Below are positions 1 to 6,166 of a stretch of 16,366 bases of DNA, one piece after another. The stretch is from an uncultured Eubacteriales bacterium (GTDB taxonomy: Bacteria; Bacillota; Clostridia; Lachnospirales; Lachnospiraceae). The DNA is taken from contig OMSP01000207.1 in NCBI GenBank assembly GCA_900313775.1, forward strand, positions 1-16,366, given 5' to 3'. Positions within the stretch are counted from its first letter, which is position 1. Each line of letters starts with the position of its first letter. Below the pieces are notes generated by a model, which saw only the letters and a program-made list of their open reading frames with translations, made no database searches and had not been told where the DNA came from. Position numbers and translations under genes: made by a program.

Positions 1-744
1 ATGCCCGTAGCTGTCATACATATAGAGTTCGACAGTCTGCTCTTCCGGCCGCTTTTTCAGCGCTGCCGCTATATCGCGCGAGGCCTGAGCCCCGAGCACT
101 GCGTCGGTCTCATCGCCGAGGACAAGCACCGGGCAGCGGATCTGCGGGAGCTGATCGAGCACGTCGAAGCCTAAAGTGCCTTCCAGCTGAACGACGAACC
201 GCTTCAGATCCCTGTCCTCCACGGCCTCGGCAGCTTCAGCCAGCGATGTCCTGATCTCGGCAAAAGTCTCAGGAGGAAACAGCTTGTCTCCAAATGCCAT
301 ATACAGACCGACCTTATCTCCTTCCAGAGCCAGATTGCCCCACTCGGTCCCCACCTGCTCTGCCATCTCACCGGCGCGCGCTGCGGTGGAACCCAATACC
401 AGCTTATGCACCAGATGCGGGTATTCGATCGCTATCACCATCGCCATCATGCCGCCCTGGGAAGCCCCGAATATATCGGCGTCATACAGCCCTGTCTCCT
501 CCATGGCCCGGGCTGTATCACGCGCCATGTCATACACGGTATAGACCGGAGGCATATCCTTGCGCCTGTCGAAGAGAAAAACTCTGTAATGCTCCGCTAT
601 CCCTGCATACGCATCAGCGACAGCGTCCGCAGACTTAAGGACATTTGTCACACTCAAACCGGGCAGGATGACGAATGCCCTGTCTCCCTGCCCGAATTCA
701 AAGTAATCCATTGTAAAAGTATCAGTTTTAACAGTTTTGATCAT
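1..744 (-). CDS. Alpha/beta hydrolase, 3' end cut by window edge
   Basis: The minus strand is open from an ATG at 744 to base 1, giving 248 residues with no stop, so the gene continues past the left edge. The protein has the alpha/beta-hydrolase layout: an early strand ending in LPGL (residues 27-30), a nucleophile elbow GASQGG (93-98) with Ser95 as likely nucleophile, a late strand PVLVLGDETD (205-214) supplying a likely catalytic Asp, and YGH at 246-248 with a His in the expected triad position. There is no signal peptide or membrane segment, so it is probably cytoplasmic. The substrate cannot be told; esterase, lipase-like and peptidase-like members share this fold. It starts 6 nt after the stop of the upstream phosphatase gene, so co-transcription is likely. 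The ribosome binding site is weak, which leaves the start less certain; Met12 is an alternative. The family call is firm and the reaction is unknown. Confidence 0.85.
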   Translation of the reverse strand, partial: MIKTVKTDTFTMDYFEFGQGDRAFVILPGLSVTNVLKSADAVADAYAGIAEHYRVFLFDRRKDMPPVYTVYDMARDTARAMEETGLYDADIFGASQGGMMAMVIAIEYPHLVHKLVLGSTAARAGEMAEQVGTEWGNLALEGDKVGLYMAFGDKLFPPETFAEIRTSLAEAAEAVEDRDLKRFVVQLEGTLGFDVLDQLPQIRCPVLVLGDETDAVLGAQASRDIAAALKKRPEEQTVELYMYDSYGH

Positions 745-750
745 AGTTAT

Positions 751-2577
751 TTATGCCTGTGGTCCCCGGTAGGTGATGCACATCATAGTCAGATCGTCGA
801 ACTGCTCGGCATCCTGCACAAAATCATCCACCGCATGCTGGACATTGGCCAGCGTATCTTCAGGAGAAGCCTCCGGATCGGTATTGAGAGCCGCCACCAT
901 CCGATCGGTCCCGAACAGCTTCTGACCGGCATCCGTCGCCTCCGGCACTCCGTCTGTATACACGAAGATCTTGCTCCCCGGCTCAAGCGTCATCTCATAC
1001 TGCTGATATTTGATACCATTCATACCGCCGACGACAAAACCGTGCTTGTCTTTGAAGAGCTCAAATTTTCCGTCCGGTTTCTTGATGACCGGATACTCGT
1101 GACCGGCATTGACTGCCGTCAGCTTTCCGGTGGAGATCTCCAGTATGCCCAGCCAGACAGTCACGAACATCTCCTGTTCATTGTTTCTGCAGATAGCTTC
1201 GTTGGCGTCGGTCACGATCTCAGCCGGAGATTTGCCTACGGAGGCATAATTGGCCAGGATGATCTTCGAGGCCATCATAAACAGCGAGGCCGGTACGCCC
1301 TTGCCGGAAATATCGGCGATCGTCATGCACAGATGATCATCGTCCACAAAGAAGAAATCGTAGAAATCTCCGCCGACCTCCTTGGCGGGATTCATAGTGG
1401 CAAAAATATCGATCTCTTCTCTCTCAGGGAATGCCGGGAAGGTGCTGGGAAGCATTGAAGCCTGGATGCGGGATGCCAGTTCCAGCTCGGTACCGATGCG
1501 CTGTTTCTCCGCAGTGATCGCCTGAATCTCTTCGAGATAATCATCCATCTCGGCGGTCAGTTCGACAATATCATTTTTCAGATCTCCCATTTCATTGCGG
1601 GATCGAATGCCGGCAAGATCTTCCGCGACAACCCTGCTGTCCTTGGTCTTTTTGTACAGACGGATGCTCTGCTGGATCCTGCGCAGCGGGCGCAGCACAA
1701 ACAGCGAGATCGCCACCAGACACAGGATGGCGAGCAGGGCCTGCAGAGCGGCAGACATTACTGTCCTCTGCCATGTCTGTTTGTTGATCGCTTCCCTCAT
1801 GCCCTCCGTCTGATAGGTGATGCCCACGAGCATATGGTAGTCATCCTGTGATCCGATATAAGCATAATAGTCCACATATCCCGTGTCTTCCGAATAAGCC
1901 AGATAGTCGGACTTTGAGCGCGCTTTCTTCATGCCCTCGGTGATAGTATCGGAAACCTCAGATACCACGCCCAGCGTGTAAGTCTGATCAAACTCTGTTC
2001 CGCGCTCCATCCCGGCGTCCGCCCCGCTGAGGAGGAAATACTGAGTCTTAAAATCCGGATCCGCCAGGCATACATACAGATATATAACAGGATTCCTGCT
2101 GCGCCTGCTGGTGATGTCGCCGTTTGCCCTCTTGATCTCGTTGATGCGCGTGATCATCCAGGAATAGACGATCTCGGCGTACAGCTTCTGATCCTCAGGC
2201 GGCAGAGGTTTGATGTCTCCGTACTTGGCATAGTGGATCGGAATATTGGGATATTTCTTCAGCCAGGTCTGGTATTTTCTGGCTGTCTCTGTCGACTTCT
2301 CGTATTCGACATCATACTCGATATCCATCTCTTTATCATGATCATGCCAGTACTTGATCAGCCAGTTGTAATTCGGATACTCCTTGATGGCCCGCTCAAC
2401 TTCCCTTCCCAGGTTTCTGGCTCTGCCCTCCATCAGCGTTTCAATATGCCGGTTGGAGCTCATCCTCATGGAATAGAAGGTGATGATCCCGGTCAGGAGC
2501 GTGCCGATGGCAAACAGTACTGCGACCTGCACCATGATACCGTATACTTTACTTCTTCTTTTAATGTCTATTTTCAT
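751..2577 (-). CDS. Membrane-bound SpoIIE/RsbU-type PP2C serine phosphatase
   Basis: This 608-residue protein has a hydrophobic segment at about 13-35, an external region of about 235 residues (36-272), a second hydrophobic segment at about 273-295, a HAMP-like linker (296-348), a helical linker with the family signature ELASRIQASMLPSTFP (366-381), and a C-terminal SpoIIE-type PP2C domain (about 386-605). The metal-binding motifs are complete: GGDFYD (D404), ADISGKG (D422), YTDG (D542) and FDD (D594/D595). Such enzymes dephosphorylate anti-sigma-factor antagonists (SpoIIAA/RsbV type) and so release sigma factors. The likely role is an envelope sensor that controls a partner-switching circuit, but no antagonist or anti-sigma gene is visible here. 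I do not recognise the external region as a named sensor domain; it may be Cache-like. The start ATG has an AAAGG box at good spacing and a candidate promoter upstream. Confidence 0.9.
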   Translation of the reverse strand: MKIDIKRRSKVYGIMVQVAVLFAIGTLLTGIITFYSMRMSSNRHIETLMEGRARNLGREVERAIKEYPNYNWLIKYWHDHDKEMDIEYDVEYEKSTETARKYQTWLKKYPNIPIHYAKYGDIKPLPPEDQKLYAEIVYSWMITRINEIKRANGDITSRRSRNPVIYLYVCLADPDFKTQYFLLSGADAGMERGTEFDQTYTLGVVSEVSDTITEGMKKARSKSDYLAYSEDTGYVDYYAYIGSQDDYHMLVGITYQTEGMREAINKQTWQRTVMSAALQALLAILCLVAISLFVLRPLRRIQQSIRLYKKTKDSRVVAEDLAGIRSRNEMGDLKNDIVELTAEMDDYLEEIQAITAEKQRIGTELELASRIQASMLPSTFPAFPEREEIDIFATMNPAKEVGGDFYDFFFVDDDHLCMTIADISGKGVPASLFMMASKIILANYASVGKSPAEIVTDANEAICRNNEQEMFVTVWLGILEISTGKLTAVNAGHEYPVIKKPDGKFELFKDKHGFVVGGMNGIKYQQYEMTLEPGSKIFVYTDGVPEATDAGQKLFGTDRMVAALNTDPEASPEDTLANVQHAVDDFVQDAEQFDDLTMMCITYRGPQA

Positions 2578-2607
2578 ATGATCGCCTTTGTAAAGTTCGT
2601 TTTTAAT

Positions 2608-2636
2608 ATCTTAATCACTTTGCCGTGATGATGCAA
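2608..2636 (-). promoter_or_regulatory. Candidate sigma-A promoter for the phosphatase gene
   Basis: On the minus strand a -35-like TTGCAT (2631-2636) and a -10-like TAAGAT (2608-2613) are separated by 17 nt and lie about 30 bases upstream of the phosphatase start. It begins just after the end of the dipeptidase gene, so the phosphatase can have its own promoter. The spacer contains a weak ATCAC/GTGAT inverted repeat. This is a sequence match only. Confidence 0.45.
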
Positions 2637-2639
2637 TCA

Positions 2640-3299
2640 TTATCTTTTCAGATACTCGGAAGAAACAGGAAATTCAAAATATGTCTCCGGATACGGTTCC
2701 TTTTTCAGTGTAAAATGCCACCACTCGCAGTCGATCGGCTCAAAGCCGTTTCTCACCATGACCTGCTGCAGCATCATGCGGTTGTTGTACTGCTCCTCGG
2801 TGATGTCCCTGTAGTCCGGATGAGACAGCTCGCTAAAGAAATCAAAGGGTCCTCCCATATCCACTTCCCGGCCGGTCGTCATATTGAGGAGAGTCAGGTC
2901 CACTGTGCTTCCGCGGCTGTGACTGGACTGCTTGGCGATATAGCCCTTGTTGAACAGCTCCTGCTTCTCGAGATCGGGGTAGAAAAACGGTTTCATCCTC
3001 AGATCCTGATCCTCGATACCCCACAGCACGAAATTCTTGACCGCGCAGACCGGGCGATAGGCATCGAACACTTTAAGACGATAACCTTGGACATTCATCT
3101 CATTGCTGACTGACTTCAACGCCCGCGCCGCCTCTATGGTCAGCAGCGCGATCGGCTCTTCATAACCGTCTATGCGGTCACCGATGAAATTGTAGGTCGA
3201 GTGATAGCGTATCTCCTGAATGATCCCCGGCACATAGTCCGCCAGGACTACAAAGCCGGAAGGATCCATCGTCACTTCACTCTTATAATCAATACTCAT
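2640..3299 (-). CDS. ddpX: D-Ala-D-Ala dipeptidase (VanX/DdpX family, M15D)
   Basis: This 219-residue protein matches the zinc-dependent D-alanyl-D-alanine dipeptidases. From the ATG at 3299 the key residues are Arg82 (FDAYRP), His127 and Asp134 (SSHSRGSTVDLTL), Glu192 and His195 (CEWWHF). The spacing equals that of the known VanX site (R71, H116, D123, E181, H184) with a constant offset of 11, so the enzyme is very probably active. It hydrolyses D-Ala-D-Ala in the cytoplasm and there is no signal peptide. No vanH, vanA-type ligase or vanRS genes lie beside it, so this is not a glycopeptide-resistance cluster; recycling of wall-derived D-Ala-D-Ala is a likelier role (inference). An upstream in-frame TTG at 3305 is possible, but AGGAG lies 6 nt before the ATG at 3299, which decides the start. 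A consensus-like promoter precedes it. Confidence 0.92.
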   Translation of the reverse strand: MSIDYKSEVTMDPSGFVVLADYVPGIIQEIRYHSTYNFIGDRIDGYEEPIALLTIEAARALKSVSNEMNVQGYRLKVFDAYRPVCAVKNFVLWGIEDQDLRMKPFFYPDLEKQELFNKGYIAKQSSHSRGSTVDLTLLNMTTGREVDMGGPFDFFSELSHPDYRDITEEQYNNRMMLQQVMVRNGFEPIDCEWWHFTLKKEPYPETYFEFPVSSEYLKR

Positions 3300-3336
3300 G
3301 CACAACTCCTGTTATGACCTGCTTTTCTCCTTTTAT

Positions 3337-3366
3337 ATTATACACCAATTCTTATTCCTGTGTCAT
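3337..3366 (-). promoter_or_regulatory. Candidate sigma-A promoter for the dipeptidase gene
   Basis: On the minus strand a -35 ATGACA (3361-3366, five of six consensus bases) and a perfect -10 TATAAT (3337-3342) are spaced by 18 nt. The -10 lies about 37 bases before the ATG at 3299. This gives the dipeptidase its own transcript, separate from the terminated arcC-pyrB unit upstream. Confidence 0.6.
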
Positions 3367-3412
3367 CCGCACAAAACAAGAACTGCGCCCTGAGACGCAG
3401 TCCGCATAGAAT

Positions 3413-3438
3413 AAGGCTGCCGCAAAAGCGGCAGCCTT
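3413..3438 (-). terminator. Intrinsic terminator after pyrB
   Basis: A perfect 11-bp inverted repeat, AAGGCTGCCGC (3413-3423) and its complement (3428-3438), is closed by a 4-nt loop, 23 bases past the pyrB stop. The minus-strand RNA continues with a modest U-rich tail (CCUUAUUCU). A second smaller hairpin, ACTGCG/CGCAGT (3382-3387 with 3396-3401), follows and is trailed by a T-rich stretch, so the two may act together. The stem is strong enough to work for either strand. Confidence 0.75.
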
Positions 3439-3461
3439 TCGTAACCTTACTTGGTGTGTAC

Positions 3462-4400
3462 TTAGATTCTGCCTGTGACAAGACCCAGCAGAGCCATACG
3501 CAGATACATACCGTTGTGAGCCTGACGGAAGTATGCAGCACCTTCATAGCTGTCAACTTCGACTGCGATCTCATCGACGCGGGGAAGCGGATGCATGATG
3601 GTGATGCCCTTCTTTGCATAGCTGAGAAGCTCATTGTCAAGGATGTAGCTGCCCTTGACTGCCTCATAAGAAGCCTGATCCGGGAAGCGCTCACGCTGTA
3701 CGCGTGTGACATAGACGATGTCGGAGCGGGAAAGCGCATCCTTGACATCGGTCGTCTCCTCGATCTCAGCGCCCTTGTCGCGCAGCTCTTTGGTGATCTC
3801 TTCCGGCATCTTCAGCTCTTCCGGAGAAGCAAAGATCATCTTGTTGCCAAACTGCTGCATGAAATAGCCAAGGCTGTGCACTGTACGGCCGTACTTCAGA
3901 TCGCCGAGGAAGGTGATCGTCTGTCCGCCGAGGTGACCTGTCTCCTTGCGGATCGTATAGATGTCAAGAAGAGCCTGGGTCGGGTGCTGGCGGGAGCCGT
4001 CACCACCGTTGATCAGCGGATGAACAGCGATGTCAGCAGCTTCGATAGCGGAGCCCGCTTCCGGATGACGCATAACGATCGCGTCAACATAGCCGTCGAC
4101 TGTGCGCAGGGTGTCCTGCCATGTCTCGCCCTTTGCCTGTGAAGAGACAGAAGCGTTACCAAGGTCGATCGTGGAAGCGCCTACGCGCTGAATAGCGGAG
4201 TTGAAAGAAAGACGGGTACGGGTGCTGGGCTCAAAGAAAAGAGTCGCAACGAGCATACCCTCGAGATCCTTGATGGCCTCGCCGCTCTTGACGCGCTTCT
4301 CATAAATCATAGCTGTGTCCATGATGTGGCACAGTTCCTGATTCGTGAAATCATAACCATTGATGACGTCTCTGCCTTTGAAATCAAATACTGGTTCCAT
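3462..4400 (-). CDS. pyrB: Aspartate carbamoyltransferase, catalytic chain
   Basis: This 312-residue enzyme transfers the carbamoyl group from carbamoyl phosphate to L-aspartate, the first committed step of pyrimidine synthesis, in the cytoplasm. Motifs seen are the carbamoyl-phosphate loop STRTR (59-63), the 80s-type loop SSQAKGE (86-92) with Lys90, HPTQ (139-142), GDLKYGRTVHSL (166-177) and HPLPR (270-274). The ending, with AAYFRQ...NGMYLRMALL, is typical of aspartate rather than ornithine carbamoyltransferases. The length is normal. The ATG has a strong AGGAGG box. It lies 66 nt after arcC on the same strand and no promoter is evident between them, so the two genes are probably one transcript ended by the hairpin downstream. 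No pyrI regulatory-chain gene is adjacent, so either the enzyme is an unregulated trimer or pyrI lies elsewhere. Confidence 0.96.
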   Translation of the reverse strand: MEPVFDFKGRDVINGYDFTNQELCHIMDTAMIYEKRVKSGEAIKDLEGMLVATLFFEPSTRTRLSFNSAIQRVGASTIDLGNASVSSQAKGETWQDTLRTVDGYVDAIVMRHPEAGSAIEAADIAVHPLINGGDGSRQHPTQALLDIYTIRKETGHLGGQTITFLGDLKYGRTVHSLGYFMQQFGNKMIFASPEELKMPEEITKELRDKGAEIEETTDVKDALSRSDIVYVTRVQRERFPDQASYEAVKGSYILDNELLSYAKKGITIMHPLPRVDEIAVEVDSYEGAAYFRQAHNGMYLRMALLGLVTGRI

Positions 4401-4466
4401 TCTTAACCTCCTATTTTAACTAATACTAATATAGCCTGTGTTATTGATAAAACGGACGGATCCGTA

Positions 4467-5408
4467 TTATCCGATCCATGTGCCGTCGTTGCCCGCGAGA
4501 GCTTCAACAGCCTTGTCGAGAGAAGTGATGATAGCCTTGCGGCCCGGCTTACTCTCAGCAAACTTCAGAGCAGCTTCGATCTTCGGAAGCATGGAACCGG
4601 AAGCAAAATGACCTTCTTCCATGTACTTCTTGGCTTCCTCGATGGTGAGGTTGTCAAGAGCCTTCTGATCCGGCTTGTTGTAGTTGATATAGACCTTCGG
4701 GACAGCGGTCAGGATGACCAGTGCGTCGGAGTCGAGCTCTTCAGCAAGCAGCTCAGAGCCGAGATCCTTGTCGATAACGGCCGCTGCGCCTTCCAGATTG
4801 CCTTCATCGTTGATGATGACCGGGATTCCGCCACCACCGACACAGATCGGAACGATACCCGCTTTATCGAGAGCCTTGATAGCATCGATCTCAACGATGT
4901 CGATCGGGTTCGGAGAAGCAACGACGCGTCTCCAGCCGCGGCCGGCGTCTTCCTTCATGGTGTAACCCTTGGTCTCAGCGATCTGCTTAGCCTCTTCCTC
5001 GCTGTAGAACGGACCGACCGGCTTTGTCGGGTTCTTGAACCACGGATCGTCTTTGTCGACGACGCTCTGTGTCACGACACAGGCGACCTTGATGTCGCTT
5101 CCGCGCTCTTTCAGGACTTTGCCCAGGCCCTGAGCCATGTGATAGCCGATGTAGCCCTGGCTCATCGCGCCGCAGACATCAAACGGCATCGCCGGTGTAG
5201 CTTCGGAATCACAGTTCTCATTCTGAAGAACGATACGGCCGACCTGCGGGCCGTTGCCATGTGCCAGCGCGATGTGATATCCCTGATCAAGAATGTCAGC
5301 GATATAGCCGGCTGTCTTCTCAACGACTTCCAACTGTGCCTCGGCTGTTGCGGGCTTGCCCTGCTCAGCGAGTGCGTTTCCTCCAAGTGCGATTACGATT
5401 CTTTTCAT
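4467..5408 (-). CDS. arcC: Carbamate kinase
   Basis: This 313-residue protein has the amino-acid-kinase fold signatures of carbamate kinase: ALGGNAL (7-13), HGNGPQVG (50-57), and a glycine-rich CVGGGGIPVI stretch in the middle. It interconverts ATP, carbamate (from bicarbonate and ammonia) and ADP, carbamoyl phosphate. In most bacteria it works in the ATP-forming direction at the end of arginine deiminase or purine/allantoin catabolism, next to an ornithine or other catabolic carbamoyltransferase. Here its partner gene is a canonical pyrB, and no arcA or arcB is in the window. AAGGAG lies at good spacing before the ATG. A near-consensus promoter sits upstream with a palindrome over its -35 region, suggesting a well-expressed, repressor-controlled unit. 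The direction of flux cannot be read from sequence. Confidence 0.96.
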   Translation of the reverse strand: MKRIVIALGGNALAEQGKPATAEAQLEVVEKTAGYIADILDQGYHIALAHGNGPQVGRIVLQNENCDSEATPAMPFDVCGAMSQGYIGYHMAQGLGKVLKERGSDIKVACVVTQSVVDKDDPWFKNPTKPVGPFYSEEEAKQIAETKGYTMKEDAGRGWRRVVASPNPIDIVEIDAIKALDKAGIVPICVGGGGIPVIINDEGNLEGAAAVIDKDLGSELLAEELDSDALVILTAVPKVYINYNKPDQKALDNLTIEEAKKYMEEGHFASGSMLPKIEAALKFAESKPGRKAIITSLDKAVEALAGNDGTWIG

Positions 5409-5460
5409 TTGATTCTCCTTATAGAAAATGAATGGTTAATAGTTCTGACATGCACTAAAA

Positions 5461-5488
5461 ATTATAGCATATCGACAATTGTTGTCAA
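5461..5488 (-). promoter_or_regulatory. Strong sigma-A promoter of arcC-pyrB
   Basis: On the minus strand a perfect -35 TTGACA (5483-5488) and a perfect -10 TATAAT (5461-5466) are separated by 16 nt. Transcription should begin near 5454, giving a leader of about 45 nt, too short for a classic pyr attenuator or a T-box. Confidence 0.75.
5472..5488. promoter_or_regulatory. Inverted repeat over the arcC -35 box, candidate operator
   Basis: TCGACAA (5472-5478) and TTGTCAA (5482-5488) form a 17-bp palindrome around TTG, with six of seven arm positions matching. It covers the -35 hexamer and part of the spacer, where a bound repressor would block RNA polymerase. I do not recognise the regulator. 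Confidence 0.4.
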
Positions 5489-5532
5489 TAAAAAAACAAA
5501 GACGACAAGCGAGTTTATAAAGGTTTTAGAGT

Positions 5533-5561
5533 TTGTTTTACACGCCGCTTTGTGATATGAT
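5533..5561 (+). promoter_or_regulatory. Candidate promoter of tRNA-Leu
   Basis: A -35-like TTGTTT (5533-5538) and a -10-like TATGAT (5556-5561) are spaced by 17 nt, with the -10 ending 9 nt before the tRNA. Position and spacing fit a tRNA promoter, although the -35 match is partial. It diverges from the arcC promoter 45 bases away. Confidence 0.5.
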
Positions 5562-5570
5562 TCTTTGCGT

Positions 5571-5651
5571 GCGGATATGGCGGAATTGGCAGACGCGCCA
5601 GATTTAGGATCTGGTGGGATAACCGTGCAGGTTCGAGTCCTGTTATCCGCA
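5571..5651 (+). tRNA. tRNA-Leu (anticodon UAG)
   Basis: The 81-nt sequence folds as a class II tRNA. The acceptor GCGGATA (5571-5577) pairs with TATCCGC (5644-5650), followed by discriminator A. The anticodon stem is CCAGA/TCTGG with loop TTTAGGA, giving anticodon TAG, which reads CUA and other CUN leucine codons. A long variable arm typical of Leu tRNAs and a T arm with TTCGAGT are present. The 3' CCA is not encoded and must be added after transcription. Confidence 0.96.
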
Positions 5652-5653
5652 TT

Positions 5654-5677
5654 TTTCTTGCCTATTTAAGCAAGAAA
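5654..5677 (+). terminator. Hairpin just after tRNA-Leu, possible weak terminator
   Basis: TTTCTTGC (5654-5661) and GCAAGAAA (5670-5677) form an 8-bp stem with an 8-nt loop, 2 nt past the tRNA. The tail is not a clean T-run, so termination may be partial. It could equally be a processing site that leaves read-through into the gene at 5726. Confidence 0.35.
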
Positions 5678-5725
5678 TGATAAAATCTTTTGCGTAGCTT
5701 TTGACTGTTTTTAAAGGAGTATACC

Positions 5726-6166
5726 GTGAACAGATGGGTTATAACACTGATTATTATGGCGATCGTCGCGGCCGTATTGGTCGTGCTCTATTTTCTGGGC
5801 AAGCGCGCACAGAAGAAACAGGACGAGCAGGAAGCCGCCATGGAGCAGGCTGCTCAGACAGTTTCGCTGTTAGTTATCGATAAAAAGAAAATGCGTCTCA
5901 AAGACGCAGGATTCCCTCAGGTGGTCATGGACAACGCGAACCTCCTGGCCAAGAGAGCCAAGGTCCCGGTCGTCAAAGCCAAGGTCGGCCCGCGAATGAT
6001 GGTCATGATGTGTGATCCTAAGATCTTTGATGATATTCCGCTGAAGAAAGAGATCAAAGTCTCCGCCAGCGGTATCTATATCAACAGGATCATCTCGGTC
6101 CGCGGAGGAAAAGTGCAGGAGACACAGCAGAAGAAAGGTTTCTTCAAGCGGATCTTCAGCCGCTGA
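5726..6166 (+). CDS. Single-pass membrane protein of unknown function
   Basis: This 146-residue protein starts at a GTG with AAAGGAG 6 nt before it, which clearly sets the start. Residues 4-24 form one hydrophobic membrane segment, followed by a charged, Gln/Glu/Lys-rich stretch (25-42). A compact domain at about 46-130 is rich in predicted strands (TVSLLVIDKKK, VPVVKAKVG, EIKVSASGIYI), and the C-terminus is very basic (GFFKRIFSR). No catalytic motif is visible. The segment could be an uncleaved signal anchor; the basic residues just after it suggest the soluble domain is cytoplasmic. I do not recognise a named family, although the domain reads as conserved rather than random. It is the only plus-strand protein gene and may be read through from tRNA-Leu. 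Its TGA stop abuts the stop of murI on the other strand. Confidence 0.8.
   Translation: MNRWVITLIIMAIVAAVLVVLYFLGKRAQKKQDEQEAAMEQAAQTVSLLVIDKKKMRLKDAGFPQVVMDNANLLAKRAKVPVVKAKVGPRMMVMMCDPKIFDDIPLKKEIKVSASGIYINRIISVRGGKVQETQQKKGFFKRIFSR

Noticed and set aside
406..1458. Long plus-strand open frame of 350 codons opposite the phosphatase gene
   Set aside because: It is antisense to a gene with complete PP2C motifs, its translation shows no family features, and no ribosome binding site precedes it. The same applies to long antisense frames at 3360-4142, 4608-5555, 6797-7819, 8214-8882 and 11424-12329.
2640..3299. Vancomycin-resistance gene cluster
   Set aside because: Only the VanX-type dipeptidase is present. 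The neighbours are a phosphatase and arcC-pyrB, with no vanH, ligase or two-component genes.
3462..4400. Catabolic or ornithine-type carbamoyltransferase, as expected beside arcC
   Set aside because: The SSQAKGE loop, HPLPR and C-terminal AAYFRQ region match aspartate carbamoyltransferase rather than the ornithine, oxamate or YgeW types.
5409..5460. Pyrimidine attenuator or T-box leader before arcC
   Set aside because: The leader from the predicted start site is only about 45 nt and holds no terminator hairpin or T-box motif.
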